A stretch of 25,895 nucleotides of DNA from JASHVB01 sp035486135 (GCA_035486135.1 DATHNI010000453.1:1-25895); one strand, 5' to 3'; shown: positions 14,316-22,268, numbered from the stretch's first letter. The notes: generated from the sequence alone by a model not told the origin. Translations and numbers: made by a program.

Positions 14316-15154
14316 GACTTTCCCTCCGCGTGGCGCTTCCACAGCTCCCATGGCCGGCCGACCAGCCCGTCATTCGTCTGCATGGCCGCCGCCGCTTCCT
14401 GCGCGCTGAGGAACTCCGGCTTGCCGCCCATGGCCAGGGCCTCGGCTTCGACGCGGGCATTCACCTCGGTATAGACGGCGCGAAACACCACGTGCCGGAT
14501 CGACTGCGCCACGGCGACCGAGCCGTGCCCGCGCATCAGCGCCACCGGATGCGGCCCCAGCGTCGCCGCAAGCGCCTTGCCCAGCGCGTTGTTGCGAATC
14601 AGCATGTCGGTCGCCGGGCCCCCGGCCGCGCGGATGTCGAACACCGGCGCGCCGGTGCCGAGGAAACCGGCGATGTGGTTCATCGGCCGCAATGCGATTT
14701 TCGTATCGGCGAACGGGATCACCGACGGCGAGTGGCTGTGCACGATCGCCACCACGTCGGGCCGCACCTTGTAGATCTCGCCGTGGATGAACCGTTCGAG
14801 ATACACGCTGCGGCCGCGCGGATCGACCGGCGTGCTGTCGAGGTCGAACTCCATGATGTCGTCCGCGGCGACCAGTGCCGGCGCCATGCTGCGCGCCAGC
14901 AGATAGCGGTTCGGGTCCTTGTCGTGCCGCACGCTGACGTGGCCGAAGCCATCGACGACGCCCTGGTCGAACAGGATGTGGTTGGCGACCACCAGATCGT
15001 CGATCAGCGCCGGATCGGCCGGTCCTGCCGACGCGGGTCCCTTGGACGCCGGGGCCGCATTGCCTGGCCGCGCTACAGCGGTTGCGGCGATGGCCATCGC
15101 CAGCAGGCCGCGGCGTCCCAAGGCGTGCGGCGCGCCGCAGCAGCATTGCATCAT
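14312..15154 (-). CDS. Exported class II aldolase/adducin-family protein
   Basis: A 280-residue protein; ATG 15154 (or the next codon, also ATG) follows GGGGAGGAA. The N-terminus has twin arginines before a hydrophobic stretch (GRRGLLAMAIAATAVA), a Tat-type signal, then a Pro/Ala-rich linker. The domain from about residue 45 has GHVSVRH, the metal-site pair in VHSHSPS (His139, His141) and GHGSVA with His210, the usual third zinc ligand. Class II aldolases and related decarboxylases use a divalent metal to stabilise an enediolate. The family is normally cytosolic; export through Tat would fit a metal-loaded folded enzyme. It precedes and overlaps the binding-protein gene by 4 nt. Confidence 0.83.
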   Translation of the reverse strand: MMQCCCGAPHALGRRGLLAMAIAATAVARPGNAAPASKGPASAGPADPALIDDLVVANHILFDQGVVDGFGHVSVRHDKDPNRYLLARSMAPALVAADDIMEFDLDSTPVDPRGRSVYLERFIHGEIYKVRPDVVAIVHSHSPSVIPFADTKIALRPMNHIAGFLGTGAPVFDIRAAGGPATDMLIRNNALGKALAATLGPHPVALMRGHGSVAVAQSIRHVVFRAVYTEVNARVEAEALAMGGKPEFLSAQEAAAAMQTNDGLVGRPWELWKRHAEGKS

Positions 15155-15220
15155 TCGGTTCCTCCCCGGATCGTTCGTTGGCTTACACCATTCAGCGCTG
15201 GGCGGGTAAGGCGACGTGTT

Positions 15221-15355
15221 GAAATGTGTCATGGCCGGCCCACGGGTCGGGCCGAAGGCCCGCCCGAGGACAGGCTTCGGCCGGCCACCCACGACCTTGC
15301 TGTGTGGCGAACCAAAGACGTGGGTGGCCGGCCTTCGCCGGCCATGACACATTTC
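15221..15355. repeat. 135-bp MITE-like element with nested inverted repeats
   Basis: Perfect 19-bp terminal inverted repeats (15221-15239 and 15337-15355; GAAATGTGTCATGGCCGGC) enclose a second perfect 15-bp pair (15279-15293 and 15319-15333; GGCCGGCCACCCACG). It fills most of the gap between the class II aldolase start and the hybrid kinase stop. No transposase is encoded. The GTCATGGCCGGC theme is common in dispersed repeats of high-GC alphaproteobacteria. Confidence 0.8.
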
Positions 15356-15411
15356 CCTGTCGCGCCGTGCATTTGCCTGTCGTGCAGCGCATTTGCCTGT
15401 CGCGCAGCGCA
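15352..15411 (+). repeat. Three 20-bp tandem repeats next to the MITE-like element
   Basis: Units 15352-15371, 15372-15391 and 15392-15411 follow TTTGCCTGTCGCGCAGCGCA; the last two differ at one base, the first at three. They start inside the right end of the 135-bp element and stop 17 nt before the hybrid kinase stop codon, so they lie in the 3' untranslated region of that gene. Confidence 0.8.
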
Positions 15412-15427
15412 AATGAGGTTTCGTGTT

Positions 15428-18400
15428 TCACTTGTCCAGCAATTCGCGGATCTTCGCGGCCAGCGCAGCCTGGGTGAACGGCTTCGGCAGGAGATGCGTG
15501 CCTGGATCGAGGATTCCGCCATGCACGATAGCATTCCTCGCATACCCCGTCGTGAACAGTACCAACAAGTCCGGCCGCTGCCGGTGCGCCTGGTCGGCGA
15601 GCTGACGCCCGGTCATGCCACCCGGCAGCCCGACATCGGTGAACAACAGGCGGATGCCGGGATGCCGCGCCAGCACCTCCAGGCCAGTGGGGCCGTTCGG
15701 CGCCACCAGGACGCGGTAGCCCAATTCCCGCAGCGTCTCCGTGCTGTAGCCACGTACGTCCTCGTCGTCTTCCACCACCAGGATCAGTTCACCCGACCCG
15801 CCCGGTGGCGCCTCCGCCTCCTGCTCCTCGTCCAACCCGTGCTGCGCATCGCCCGTCAGCCGCGGCAGGTACAGTTTCACCGCCGTGCCCTGGCCGACCT
15901 CGCTGTAAATCTTGATGTGACCGTTGGACTGCTTGATGAAGCCATAAACCTGGCTGAGGCCGAGGCCGGTGCCCTGGCCGACCTCCTTGGTCGTGAAGAA
16001 CGGTTCGAACACCCGCTCGATCGTTTCACCCGGCATGCCGGTGCCGGTATCCGACACCGCGATCATGACGTATTGCCCGGGCGCCACGTCCTGATGCTGC
16101 GCCACATAGCTCTCGTCCAGGTAGCTGTTCGCGGTTTCGATCGTCAGCTTGCCGCCCCCCGGCATGGCGTCGCGCGCGTTCACCGCCAGGTTGAGCAAGG
16201 CGCTCTCCAACTGGTTCGGATCCGTCATGGTGCGCCACAGGCCGCCGGCCAGCACCGTCTCGATCACCACCGGCTCGCCCAGCGTGCGACGCAGCAGTTC
16301 CGACATGCCGGCGACCAGCTTATTGGCATCGGTCGCCCGAGGGTCCAGCGCCTGGCGCCGCGCGAATGCCAGCAGCCGCTGGGTCAGCGTCGCCGCCCGC
16401 TGCGCGCCCTGGTCGATCATGCGCAGCGCGCGGCGGATGCGCGGCTCGTTGACGCCCAGCGGCTGCGGCAGCAGGCGCTGCAACGTATCCGCGCCACCGC
16501 AGATCGCGGTCAGCAGATTGTTGAAGTCGTGCGCGATGCCGCCGGTAAGCTGGCCGACGGCTTCCATCTTCTGCGCCTGGCGCAACGCCTCCTCGGCGCG
16601 CATGCGTTCGGCGATCTCCTCGGCGACGCGTTGCTCCAGCGTTTCGTTGAGCGATCGCAGGCTTTCCTGTGCCTGCCGGCTGGCGCGATACAGGCGCGCA
16701 TTGTCGATGCCGATCGCGGCCTGTGCGGCGATGCCGCCGACGATCAGCTCGTCGCGTGTGTTGAACACGTCGGGGTCCGGATGGCCAAAGAACAGTCCGC
16801 CCAGCACTTCCCCCGAGTGCGACACCACGGGCGCCGCGAGGTAGCTGCGCACCGGCAGATCACCCGGCAACCTGGCGAACAACTCCGGCTTCCGGCCGTA
16901 GCGGGGGTCGAGCATGACATCGCCCGACCGCACGATGCCGTCGTCACGGAAGGCAGGATTGAACAGGGTGCTGTCGCGCGGCAGCGGAAACTCCGCGAGC
17001 GCCTCGCGCGGCATGCCCGACACGGCGCACAGCGTGTACAGCTCGCCGCTGTCTTCCAGCGCGTTGTAGAAGAATGCGCCGAACCTTGCGCCGGTGAGCT
17101 CCACCGCCGCATCGGTGACCGCCTGCACGAGACGGTCCAGGTCCAGCTCGGCCGCAATCGCCGTTCCGGCGTAGTTCAGCAGTTCCAGCCGGCGCGCCTC
17201 TTCGCGGATCTGGTCGGCGGCCTCGCGGCGGATGCGCGCCAGTTCCAGGTTGGACCGCACCCGCGCCAGCAATTCGCGCGCGGCGAACGGCTTCACCAGG
17301 TAATCGTCGGCACCCGCGTCGAGGCCTTCGACATGCGCCTCCTCGCCGGCGCGTGCCGACAGCAGGATAATGGGGATGTCGCGCAACCGCGGGTCGGCGC
17401 GGATCGCCGACAGCAAGCCGAAGCCGTCGAGCCGGGGCATCATCACGTCGCTCAGCAGCAGATCGGGACGCTGCGCCTGGATGGCTTGCAGCGCGGCTCT
17501 GCCATCCGGCACCGCCTGCACGTCATACTGCGGCCCGAGCAAGCGCACGACGTAGTCGCGCATGTCGGCGTTGTCGTCGGCCAGCAGAATGCGATGGCGC
17601 ACCGCGGTGGCCACAGCGGTGGTGCCGAACCCAACCAATCCGGTGCCGGTATCAAGAATGCCGGCCTCGATGGCCGGCGTGCGGCCGGTTTGCGGCAGCC
17701 AGCGCAACGCCTCTTCCACGAACGATGCCGCGGCGGTGCCCTCCGGCATGGTGCGGCCGCGGTCGTGCGATACCTGGTCAGAGGGCAGGTGCGCATGGCC
17801 GAACGGCAGGGCGATGCGGACCGTCGTGCCGGCGCCGGGTTCGCTCCGCACGCCGATGGTGCCGCCGTGCAGGCGCACCAGCTCATGCACCAGCGCCAGG
17901 CCGATGCCGGTGCCCTCCATGGTGCGGCCGCCCTGACCCTCGATCCGATGAAAGCGGTCGAAGACGCGCGGCAGTTCGTGCGCCGGAATGCCAACCCCCG
18001 TGTCGGTCACCAGCAGCTCAATGGTGTTGTCGTCGCCGGCGCGCACCGTCACGCGAATGCTGCCCTCCAGCGTGTACTTGAACGCGTTGGAGACCAGGTT
18101 CAGCACCACGCGTTCCCACATGCCGGCATCGACATAGACGGGATATGGCAAATTCGGGCAATCGACGGTCAGTTCGAGTCCGGCCTGCGCGCAGGCCGAG
18201 CGGAAATTGCTGGCCAGCTCGGCGGTATAGGCGGCCAGATCCGTGGGGCGGAACGCCGCGCGCACGCGGCCCGCCTCGATGCGCGAGAAGTCCAGCAGCG
18301 TGTTGACCAGGCGCAACAGCCGCAGGCCGTTCCGATGCACCATGCCCAATTGCTCTGCCGCCGCGCCATCGCGTGCCGCCAATTGCTCTTCCAGCGGGCC

Positions 18401-19546
18401 GAGCATCAGCGTCAACGGCGTTCGGAATTCGTGGCTGACATTGGAAAAGAAGGCGGTCTTCGCACGATCGATCTCGGCCAGCGCCTCGGCGCGCTGCCGC
18501 TCGGCTTCATAGGCGCGGGCGCTGGCGAGGCCGGAGGCGATTTGCGAGGCGACCAGATCGACGAATCCGGTATAGCTCTCGTTCAGCGGACGGTACGGGT
18601 TCAGCGCCGCGAGCAACATGCCGGCCGGGCGTGCTTCGCCCTGCTGGACGATCGGAACCGCCAGGGCATGACGCGGCGGTGCGTCCCATGCGCCGGTGGG
18701 CAGCGCTTCGAAGTTGCTCAGATCCTCGATCACGACGCGCGGTGCGCCGGCGAGGATGCGTGCGACCGCTTCGCCGGACGATACGCCGGTGATGTCGATT
18801 TCCGTTGCGGCCATCGGATGGCCGCGCTCGATGCCGGTGACGCAGGCCAGCCGCGCACGGCCGGCGTCGGCGTCGAACAACCACGTCGCGGTGAACGGCA
18901 GGTCACGCTGATTGGTTGCCAGCGCGGTCTCGATTGCCCGGCACACCTCCGGCTCGGTGCGCACCGCCGCGAGGCCGACGGCCAGTTCGCGCAGCGTCGC
19001 CATGCGGCGTTCGCCGACGACGCGCTCGGTGTCCTCGGTGACGACGCACAGCATGCCGCCCACCTCGGCGGTGTCGTCCGGCAAGGGGCTGTAGGAAAAG
19101 GTGTGGTAGGTCTCTTCCTGGTACAAGTTGCGCTCCAGGAACAGCAGCAGGCCCTCGTCCCAGGTCGCCTTGCCGGTGCGCATGACCGCGGTGGCGCGTG
19201 GGCCGATATCCGGCCAGATCTCGCTCCATACGTCAGAGGCCGGCTGTCCGAGCGCCCAAGGATGCTTGGCGCCGAGGGTCATCGTCGCGTAGGCGTCATT
19301 ATAAAAGAACGTCAGCTCCGGTCCCCAGCCGAGCCACATGGCATAACGCGAGGTGACCAGGATACGGAGCGCTGTTTGCAGGCTCTGCGGCCACGTCTGC
19401 TGCGGGCCGAGCGGCGTTGCCGCCCAGTCCTTGCCGGCGATCAGCGCGGCCATCTCGCCGCCCGCGGTGAGGAAGGCCGATGCCGCCGGTGTCGTCGCGG
19501 CGCCGGATATCCAACCGCCAGGTGATTGCTGATCCAGTTCCGTCAT
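15428..19546 (-). CDS. Hybrid sensor protein with two histidine kinase modules and two receiver domains
   Basis: A 1372-residue soluble protein (no membrane helix seen); ATG 19546 follows AAGGGA. Domain order: PAS-like N-terminus (about 30-170; MWLGWGPELTFFYNDAY); GAF-like (about 190-345); HisKA with SHEFRTPL and His372, then HATPase with NLVSNAFKY and EGTGIGLAL (to about 600); receiver 1 (about 650-770) with ILLADDNADM, Asp700 in SDVMMP and KPFAA; second GAF (about 800-950); second HisKA of the HDFNN type with His1006 in GGIAHDFNNLL, then HATPase with NLAVNARDAM and GTGLGLSQ (to about 1240); receiver 2 (about 1255-1372) with LVVEDDEDV, Asp1304 in FTDVGLP and KPFTQ. All catalytic and phospho-acceptor residues are present. 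Its output is unknown: no DNA-binding domain. It lies directly downstream of fixL on the same strand, but a 155-bp palindrome between them suggests a separate transcript. Confidence 0.93.
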   Translation of the reverse strand: MTELDQQSPGGWISGAATTPAASAFLTAGGEMAALIAGKDWAATPLGPQQTWPQSLQTALRILVTSRYAMWLGWGPELTFFYNDAYATMTLGAKHPWALGQPASDVWSEIWPDIGPRATAVMRTGKATWDEGLLLFLERNLYQEETYHTFSYSPLPDDTAEVGGMLCVVTEDTERVVGERRMATLRELAVGLAAVRTEPEVCRAIETALATNQRDLPFTATWLFDADAGRARLACVTGIERGHPMAATEIDITGVSSGEAVARILAGAPRVVIEDLSNFEALPTGAWDAPPRHALAVPIVQQGEARPAGMLLAALNPYRPLNESYTGFVDLVASQIASGLASARAYEAERQRAEALAEIDRAKTAFFSNVSHEFRTPLTLMLGPLEEQLAARDGAAAEQLGMVHRNGLRLLRLVNTLLDFSRIEAGRVRAAFRPTDLAAYTAELASNFRSACAQAGLELTVDCPNLPYPVYVDAGMWERVVLNLVSNAFKYTLEGSIRVTVRAGDDNTIELLVTDTGVGIPAHELPRVFDRFHRIEGQGGRTMEGTGIGLALVHELVRLHGGTIGVRSEPGAGTTVRIALPFGHAHLPSDQVSHDRGRTMPEGTAAASFVEEALRWLPQTGRTPAIEAGILDTGTGLVGFGTTAVATAVRHRILLADDNADMRDYVVRLLGPQYDVQAVPDGRAALQAIQAQRPDLLLSDVMMPRLDGFGLLSAIRADPRLRDIPIILLSARAGEEAHVEGLDAGADDYLVKPFAARELLARVRSNLELARIRREAADQIREEARRLELLNYAGTAIAAELDLDRLVQAVTDAAVELTGARFGAFFYNALEDSGELYTLCAVSGMPREALAEFPLPRDSTLFNPAFRDDGIVRSGDVMLDPRYGRKPELFARLPGDLPVRSYLAAPVVSHSGEVLGGLFFGHPDPDVFNTRDELIVGGIAAQAAIGIDNARLYRASRQAQESLRSLNETLEQRVAEEIAERMRAEEALRQAQKMEAVGQLTGGIAHDFNNLLTAICGGADTLQRLLPQPLGVNEPRIRRALRMIDQGAQRAATLTQRLLAFARRQALDPRATDANKLVAGMSELLRRTLGEPVVIETVLAGGLWRTMTDPNQLESALLNLAVNARDAMPGGGKLTIETANSYLDESYVAQHQDVAPGQYVMIAVSDTGTGMPGETIERVFEPFFTTKEVGQGTGLGLSQVYGFIKQSNGHIKIYSEVGQGTAVKLYLPRLTGDAQHGLDEEQEAEAPPGGSGELILVVEDDEDVRGYSTETLRELGYRVLVAPNGPTGLEVLARHPGIRLLFTDVGLPGGMTGRQLADQAHRQRPDLLVLFTTGYARNAIVHGGILDPGTHLLPKPFTQAALAAKIRELLDK

Positions 19547-19754
19547 GCCACCGATCCCTTGCGCAACCGACTATGGGGAGACGGGGACCGGCCGCAAATC
19601 GCCTCGCGAGCGTTTCGGGGTCAGATCACCATTTGTTGAGTTAGCGGTACGGTTGGGAAGGATGCGCCCGTGCGGGGGCTGAGGGATCGGCTGTGGCGGC
19701 GCGATGCGAGCATCACGCGCCACTGATGCGGCCGCTGTTACGGGAACCGCCCTG

Positions 19755-19909
19755 AATGAAACTACAAGGTCGTCGCGCGAAGGATACTCCCCCTCCCCTT
19801 GAGGGAGGGGGCTGGGGGGAGGGGTCCGTACCGCACGAACCCCTCCCCCCAGCCGCCTCCCTCAAGGGGAGGGGGAGTATCCTTCGCGCGACGACCGTAC
19901 AGTTTCATT
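19755..19909. repeat. 155-bp palindrome (copy 2 of CTCCCCTTGAGGGAGG type)
   Basis: Arms of about 75 nt run from AATGAAACT at 19755 to its complement ending at 19909, with few mismatches and a short loop near 19832. The inner core is the same as the 4688-4780 element; the outer arm (GGTCGTCGCGCGAAGGATAC) is absent there. It begins one base past the fixL stop, so it probably terminates the fix operon. The rest of the 363-nt gap (19547-19754) shows only a small GGCGCG-type inverted repeat near 19705 and no clear promoter boxes. Confidence 0.85.
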
Positions 19910-21058
19910 TCACTCGGCGATCGTGGTTTCCTGTGCCACCGGCAAGGTGAACCGGAACACGCTGCCGCCGCCGGGATTGGGTTCCACCCACAACCGCCCG
20001 CCATGGGCCTCGATGATGGCGCGGCAGACCGACAGGCCGATGCCCATGCCCGCACTCTTGGTGGTGACGAACGGCTGGAACAACTGCGCCTCGATGGCCG
20101 GCGGAATGCCGCTGCCGGTATCGGCGACGCTGACCGCCACCATGCTGTCCCAGCGCGCCGTGCCGAGCGTCAGCTCGCGCACCGTACTGCTCTCCATGGC
20201 CTCGACCGCGTTGCGCAACAGGTTGAGCAAGACCTGCTGCACCTGCACCCGGTCGGCGGCCACCGGCGGAAGATCGGGATCGCGCGTGAACTTCACGGTC
20301 ACGCCGCGATCGCCCAGGCCCACCAGGGCCAGCGCGCTCGCCTCCTCCACCAGGGTGTCCAATTGTTCCGGGCGCCGTGCGGTCTCGCCACGTTCCACGA
20401 AGGCCCGCAATCGCCGGATGATCTCGCCGCTGCGCAGCGTCTGGTTCGATGCCAGCCGCAGCGCCTGGCGGATATGCCCGAGGTCCGGCTGTGGCCCGTC
20501 GATCAGCCGCATCGCCGCCGCGACGTAGTTGGCGGAGGCGGTCAGCGGCTGATTCAGTTCATGCGCGATCGCCGCCGCCATCTCCCCCATCGAGCGCAGT
20601 CGCGAGACGTGCAGGAGTTCGTCCTGCAGTTCCTGGAGCCGCGCCCTGGTCTGCTGGCGCTCGGTCAGGTCGCGAACGAAGCCGGTGAAGAGCCGCTGGC
20701 CGTTCTGGTTCACCTCGCCGACCGACAATTCCATCGGGAACGTGCTGCCGTTGCGGCGCTGGCCGACGACCACGCGGCCGATGCCGATGATCCGCCGCTC
20801 TCCCGTGGTGAGATAGCGGTGCAGGTAGCCGTCGTGTTGCTCGTGGTAGGGGCTGGGCATCAGCACCCGGACGTTCTGCCCGCACACGTCTTCCGCGCGC
20901 CAGCCGAACAGCCGTTCCGCTGCCTTGCTGAACTGCAGGATCACGCCATGCTGGTCGATCACCACCATGGCGTCGGGAACGGTTTCGAGGATCGAGCGCA
21001 GCATGGCGGATTCGCCGGCTGCCGCCGTTGCTTCCTCGTCCATCCGCGGGTTTCCCAT
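19910..21058 (-). CDS. fixL: FixL oxygen-sensing histidine kinase
   Basis: A 382-residue protein from ATG 21058 (no strong ribosome binding site; the ATG at 21043, after GGGAAA, is an alternative). Residues about 18-135 are a haem-PAS domain. By alignment with Bradyrhizobium FixL, the proximal haem ligand is His75 (His200 there), and Arg81 and Arg95 match Arg206 and Arg220, the haem propionate/O2-contacting arginines; the IIGIGR signature is intact. A linker coiled coil leads to HisKA with His166 in AHELNQPL, then HATPase with NLLRNAVEAM, DTGSGI and GMGIGLSV. There is no membrane segment, as in Bradyrhizobium and unlike Sinorhizobium. When O2 leaves the haem the kinase is expected to phosphorylate FixJ. 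It is the last gene of the fixJ-receiver-fixL group. Confidence 0.93.
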   Translation of the reverse strand: MGNPRMDEEATAAAGESAMLRSILETVPDAMVVIDQHGVILQFSKAAERLFGWRAEDVCGQNVRVLMPSPYHEQHDGYLHRYLTTGERRIIGIGRVVVGQRRNGSTFPMELSVGEVNQNGQRLFTGFVRDLTERQQTRARLQELQDELLHVSRLRSMGEMAAAIAHELNQPLTASANYVAAAMRLIDGPQPDLGHIRQALRLASNQTLRSGEIIRRLRAFVERGETARRPEQLDTLVEEASALALVGLGDRGVTVKFTRDPDLPPVAADRVQVQQVLLNLLRNAVEAMESSTVRELTLGTARWDSMVAVSVADTGSGIPPAIEAQLFQPFVTTKSAGMGIGLSVCRAIIEAHGGRLWVEPNPGGGSVFRFTLPVAQETTIAE

Positions 21059-21118
21059 GGCGTAGCTTTACGCGAGCGGCGGGCGGGGGAAAACCTATTT
21101 CGCGCGCGGCAGGCGGCC

Positions 21119-21490
21119 TCAGATGCCGGTATTCCCGACGAAGTCGAACAGTGCTTGCTCGGCCAGCGGCTTTTCCAGCACCACGGTGGCGCCGAGTTCC
21201 AGTGCCTGCCGCGAGAGTTGTGCCGAAGGCGAGCCGGTCATCAGGGCGATCGGCAGTTTGCCCCGCGTGCGGCGGAGCCGTCGCAGCAGCTCCAAGCCGG
21301 TCATTTCGGGCATATGGTGATCCAGCAGCAGGCAGGCAAGGTCGTTTCGATCGGAATCCGCGAGGAACTGGCCGGCGGAGTGGAACGTGACGACCATGAA
21401 ATTCGCGGCTTCCAGCAGGAAACGCAACGAATCACGCACCGCCGCATCGTCGTCAACGACCCCTACCAACCGGCGGCGCCCGTCTTGCAT
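21119..21490 (-). CDS. Stand-alone receiver domain protein between fixJ and fixL
   Basis: A 123-residue single receiver domain; ATG 21490 follows GGAG at 6 nt (a GTG at 21502 is possible but less well placed). All phosphorylation residues are visible: acidic pocket Asp13-Asp15 in VVDDDAAV, phospho-acceptor Asp57 in LLLDHHMP, Thr85 in MTGSPS and Lys107 in LEKPL. There is no output domain. The 60-nt gap to fixL suggests co-transcription, and a FixK-type box lies 80-94 nt upstream. Related positions hold FixT in Sinorhizobium and Caulobacter, a receiver-like inhibitor of FixL whose gene is FixK-dependent. A phosphate sink or an alternative FixL target is equally possible. Both roles are inference. 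Confidence 0.88.
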   Translation of the reverse strand: MQDGRRRLVGVVDDDAAVRDSLRFLLEAANFMVVTFHSAGQFLADSDRNDLACLLLDHHMPEMTGLELLRRLRRTRGKLPIALMTGSPSAQLSRQALELGATVVLEKPLAEQALFDFVGNTGI

Positions 21491-21570
21491 GCTGCGCTCC
21501 ACGCCGTCCGGCCGGGGAATTCCGGCGACAGGCCAAGGATGTCATGATGACCGGTCGCCCGGGATATGCC

Positions 21571-21584
21571 TTGACCTAAGTCAA
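21571..21584. promoter_or_regulatory. FNR/FixK-type binding site (TTGAC-N4-GTCAA)
   Basis: TTGACCTAAGTCAA is a perfect 5-4-5 inverted repeat matching the FNR/FixK consensus half-sites. It overlaps the fixJ stop codon (21581-21583) and its centre is about 87 nt upstream of the receiver gene ATG. On the minus strand CATCAT starts 22 nt after the box, which resembles a -10 box at the spacing expected for a class II (-41.5) activator site. It probably drives an internal promoter for the receiver-fixL pair. Confidence 0.7.
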
Positions 21585-22216
21585 GACGCGGCGGGTTTCC
21601 CGCCGGCGCGCTCGATGGCGAGCACCATGCGCACCAGTTCGGCCAGGCTGCGCGCGCCCATTTTTTCCATCACCCGCGCGCGCTGCACCTCGACGGTGCG
21701 CGGGCTAGTGCCGAGGTCGTAGGCGATCGTCTTGTTCGGCAGGCCGGTGACCAGGCGTTCCAATACCTCGCGCTCGCGCGGGGTCAGGCTGGCGAGGCGG
21801 GTGGCGACCGCGGCGTTGGCCGCTACCTCCTCCTGGGTACGCTCGCTGGCGGCCAGCGCATCGCGCACCACCGTCAGCAGGCGGTCTTCGTCGAACGGCT
21901 TTTCGAGGAAATCGCGAGCGCCGGCCTTCAGCGCCTCGACCGCGACCGGCACGTCGGCGTGTCCGGTCATCACCACCACCGCGAGGCTGCCCCCGAGCGC
22001 GGCCAGTCGGCGTTGCAGGGCCAGCCCATCCATCTCTCCCGGCATCTGCACGTCGGTCAGCACGCAGCCCGAGCCCAGCCGCGGCGCCACCGCCAGGAAG
22101 GCGGCGGCGGACTCGTAGGTGCGCACGGCAAGCCCGGCGGATTGCAGCAGGAATGCGAGGGAATCACGCACCCCGGGATCATCGTCCACCACATGCACCA
22201 ATGATGGTTCGGTCAT
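21581..22216 (-). CDS. fixJ: FixJ response regulator
   Basis: A 211-residue regulator from ATG 22216 (weak AAAGG upstream). The receiver domain has Asp11-Asp13, phospho-acceptor Asp55 in LTDVQMPG, Thr84 in VMTGHADV and Lys106 in LEKPFDE. The C-terminal LuxR/GerE domain starts LTPREREVLERLVTGLPNK, includes IAYDLGTSPRTVEVQRA and ends MEKMGARSLAELVRM, close to rhizobial FixJ. It is expected to be phosphorylated by FixL at low oxygen and to activate fixK. The gene is divergent from fixK and its 3' end overlaps the FixK-type box upstream of the receiver-fixL genes. Confidence 0.93.
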   Translation of the reverse strand: MTEPSLVHVVDDDPGVRDSLAFLLQSAGLAVRTYESAAAFLAVAPRLGSGCVLTDVQMPGEMDGLALQRRLAALGGSLAVVVMTGHADVPVAVEALKAGARDFLEKPFDEDRLLTVVRDALAASERTQEEVAANAAVATRLASLTPREREVLERLVTGLPNKTIAYDLGTSPRTVEVQRARVMEKMGARSLAELVRMVLAIERAGGKPAAS

Positions 22217-22268
22217 GTGGCGCAGCCTTTGGCCTGGTCGGTCATGCCTCCTGTCCTCGGGCCTGGCC

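Noticed and set aside
15352..15411. Possible short CRISPR array
   Set aside because: Three contiguous 20-bp copies with no spacers between them and no cas genes nearby.
14330..19525. Very long plus-strand open frame (1731 codons) antisense to the aldolase and double-kinase genes
   Set aside because: It mirrors the third-codon-position bias of the real minus-strand genes, has no recognisable domains and is rich in His, Arg and Gln. The minus-strand kinase has clear motifs throughout.
19910..22216. Evidence for nitrogen fixation
   Set aside because: FixL, FixJ and FixK also control microaerobic respiration in non-fixing bacteria; no nif gene is in the window.
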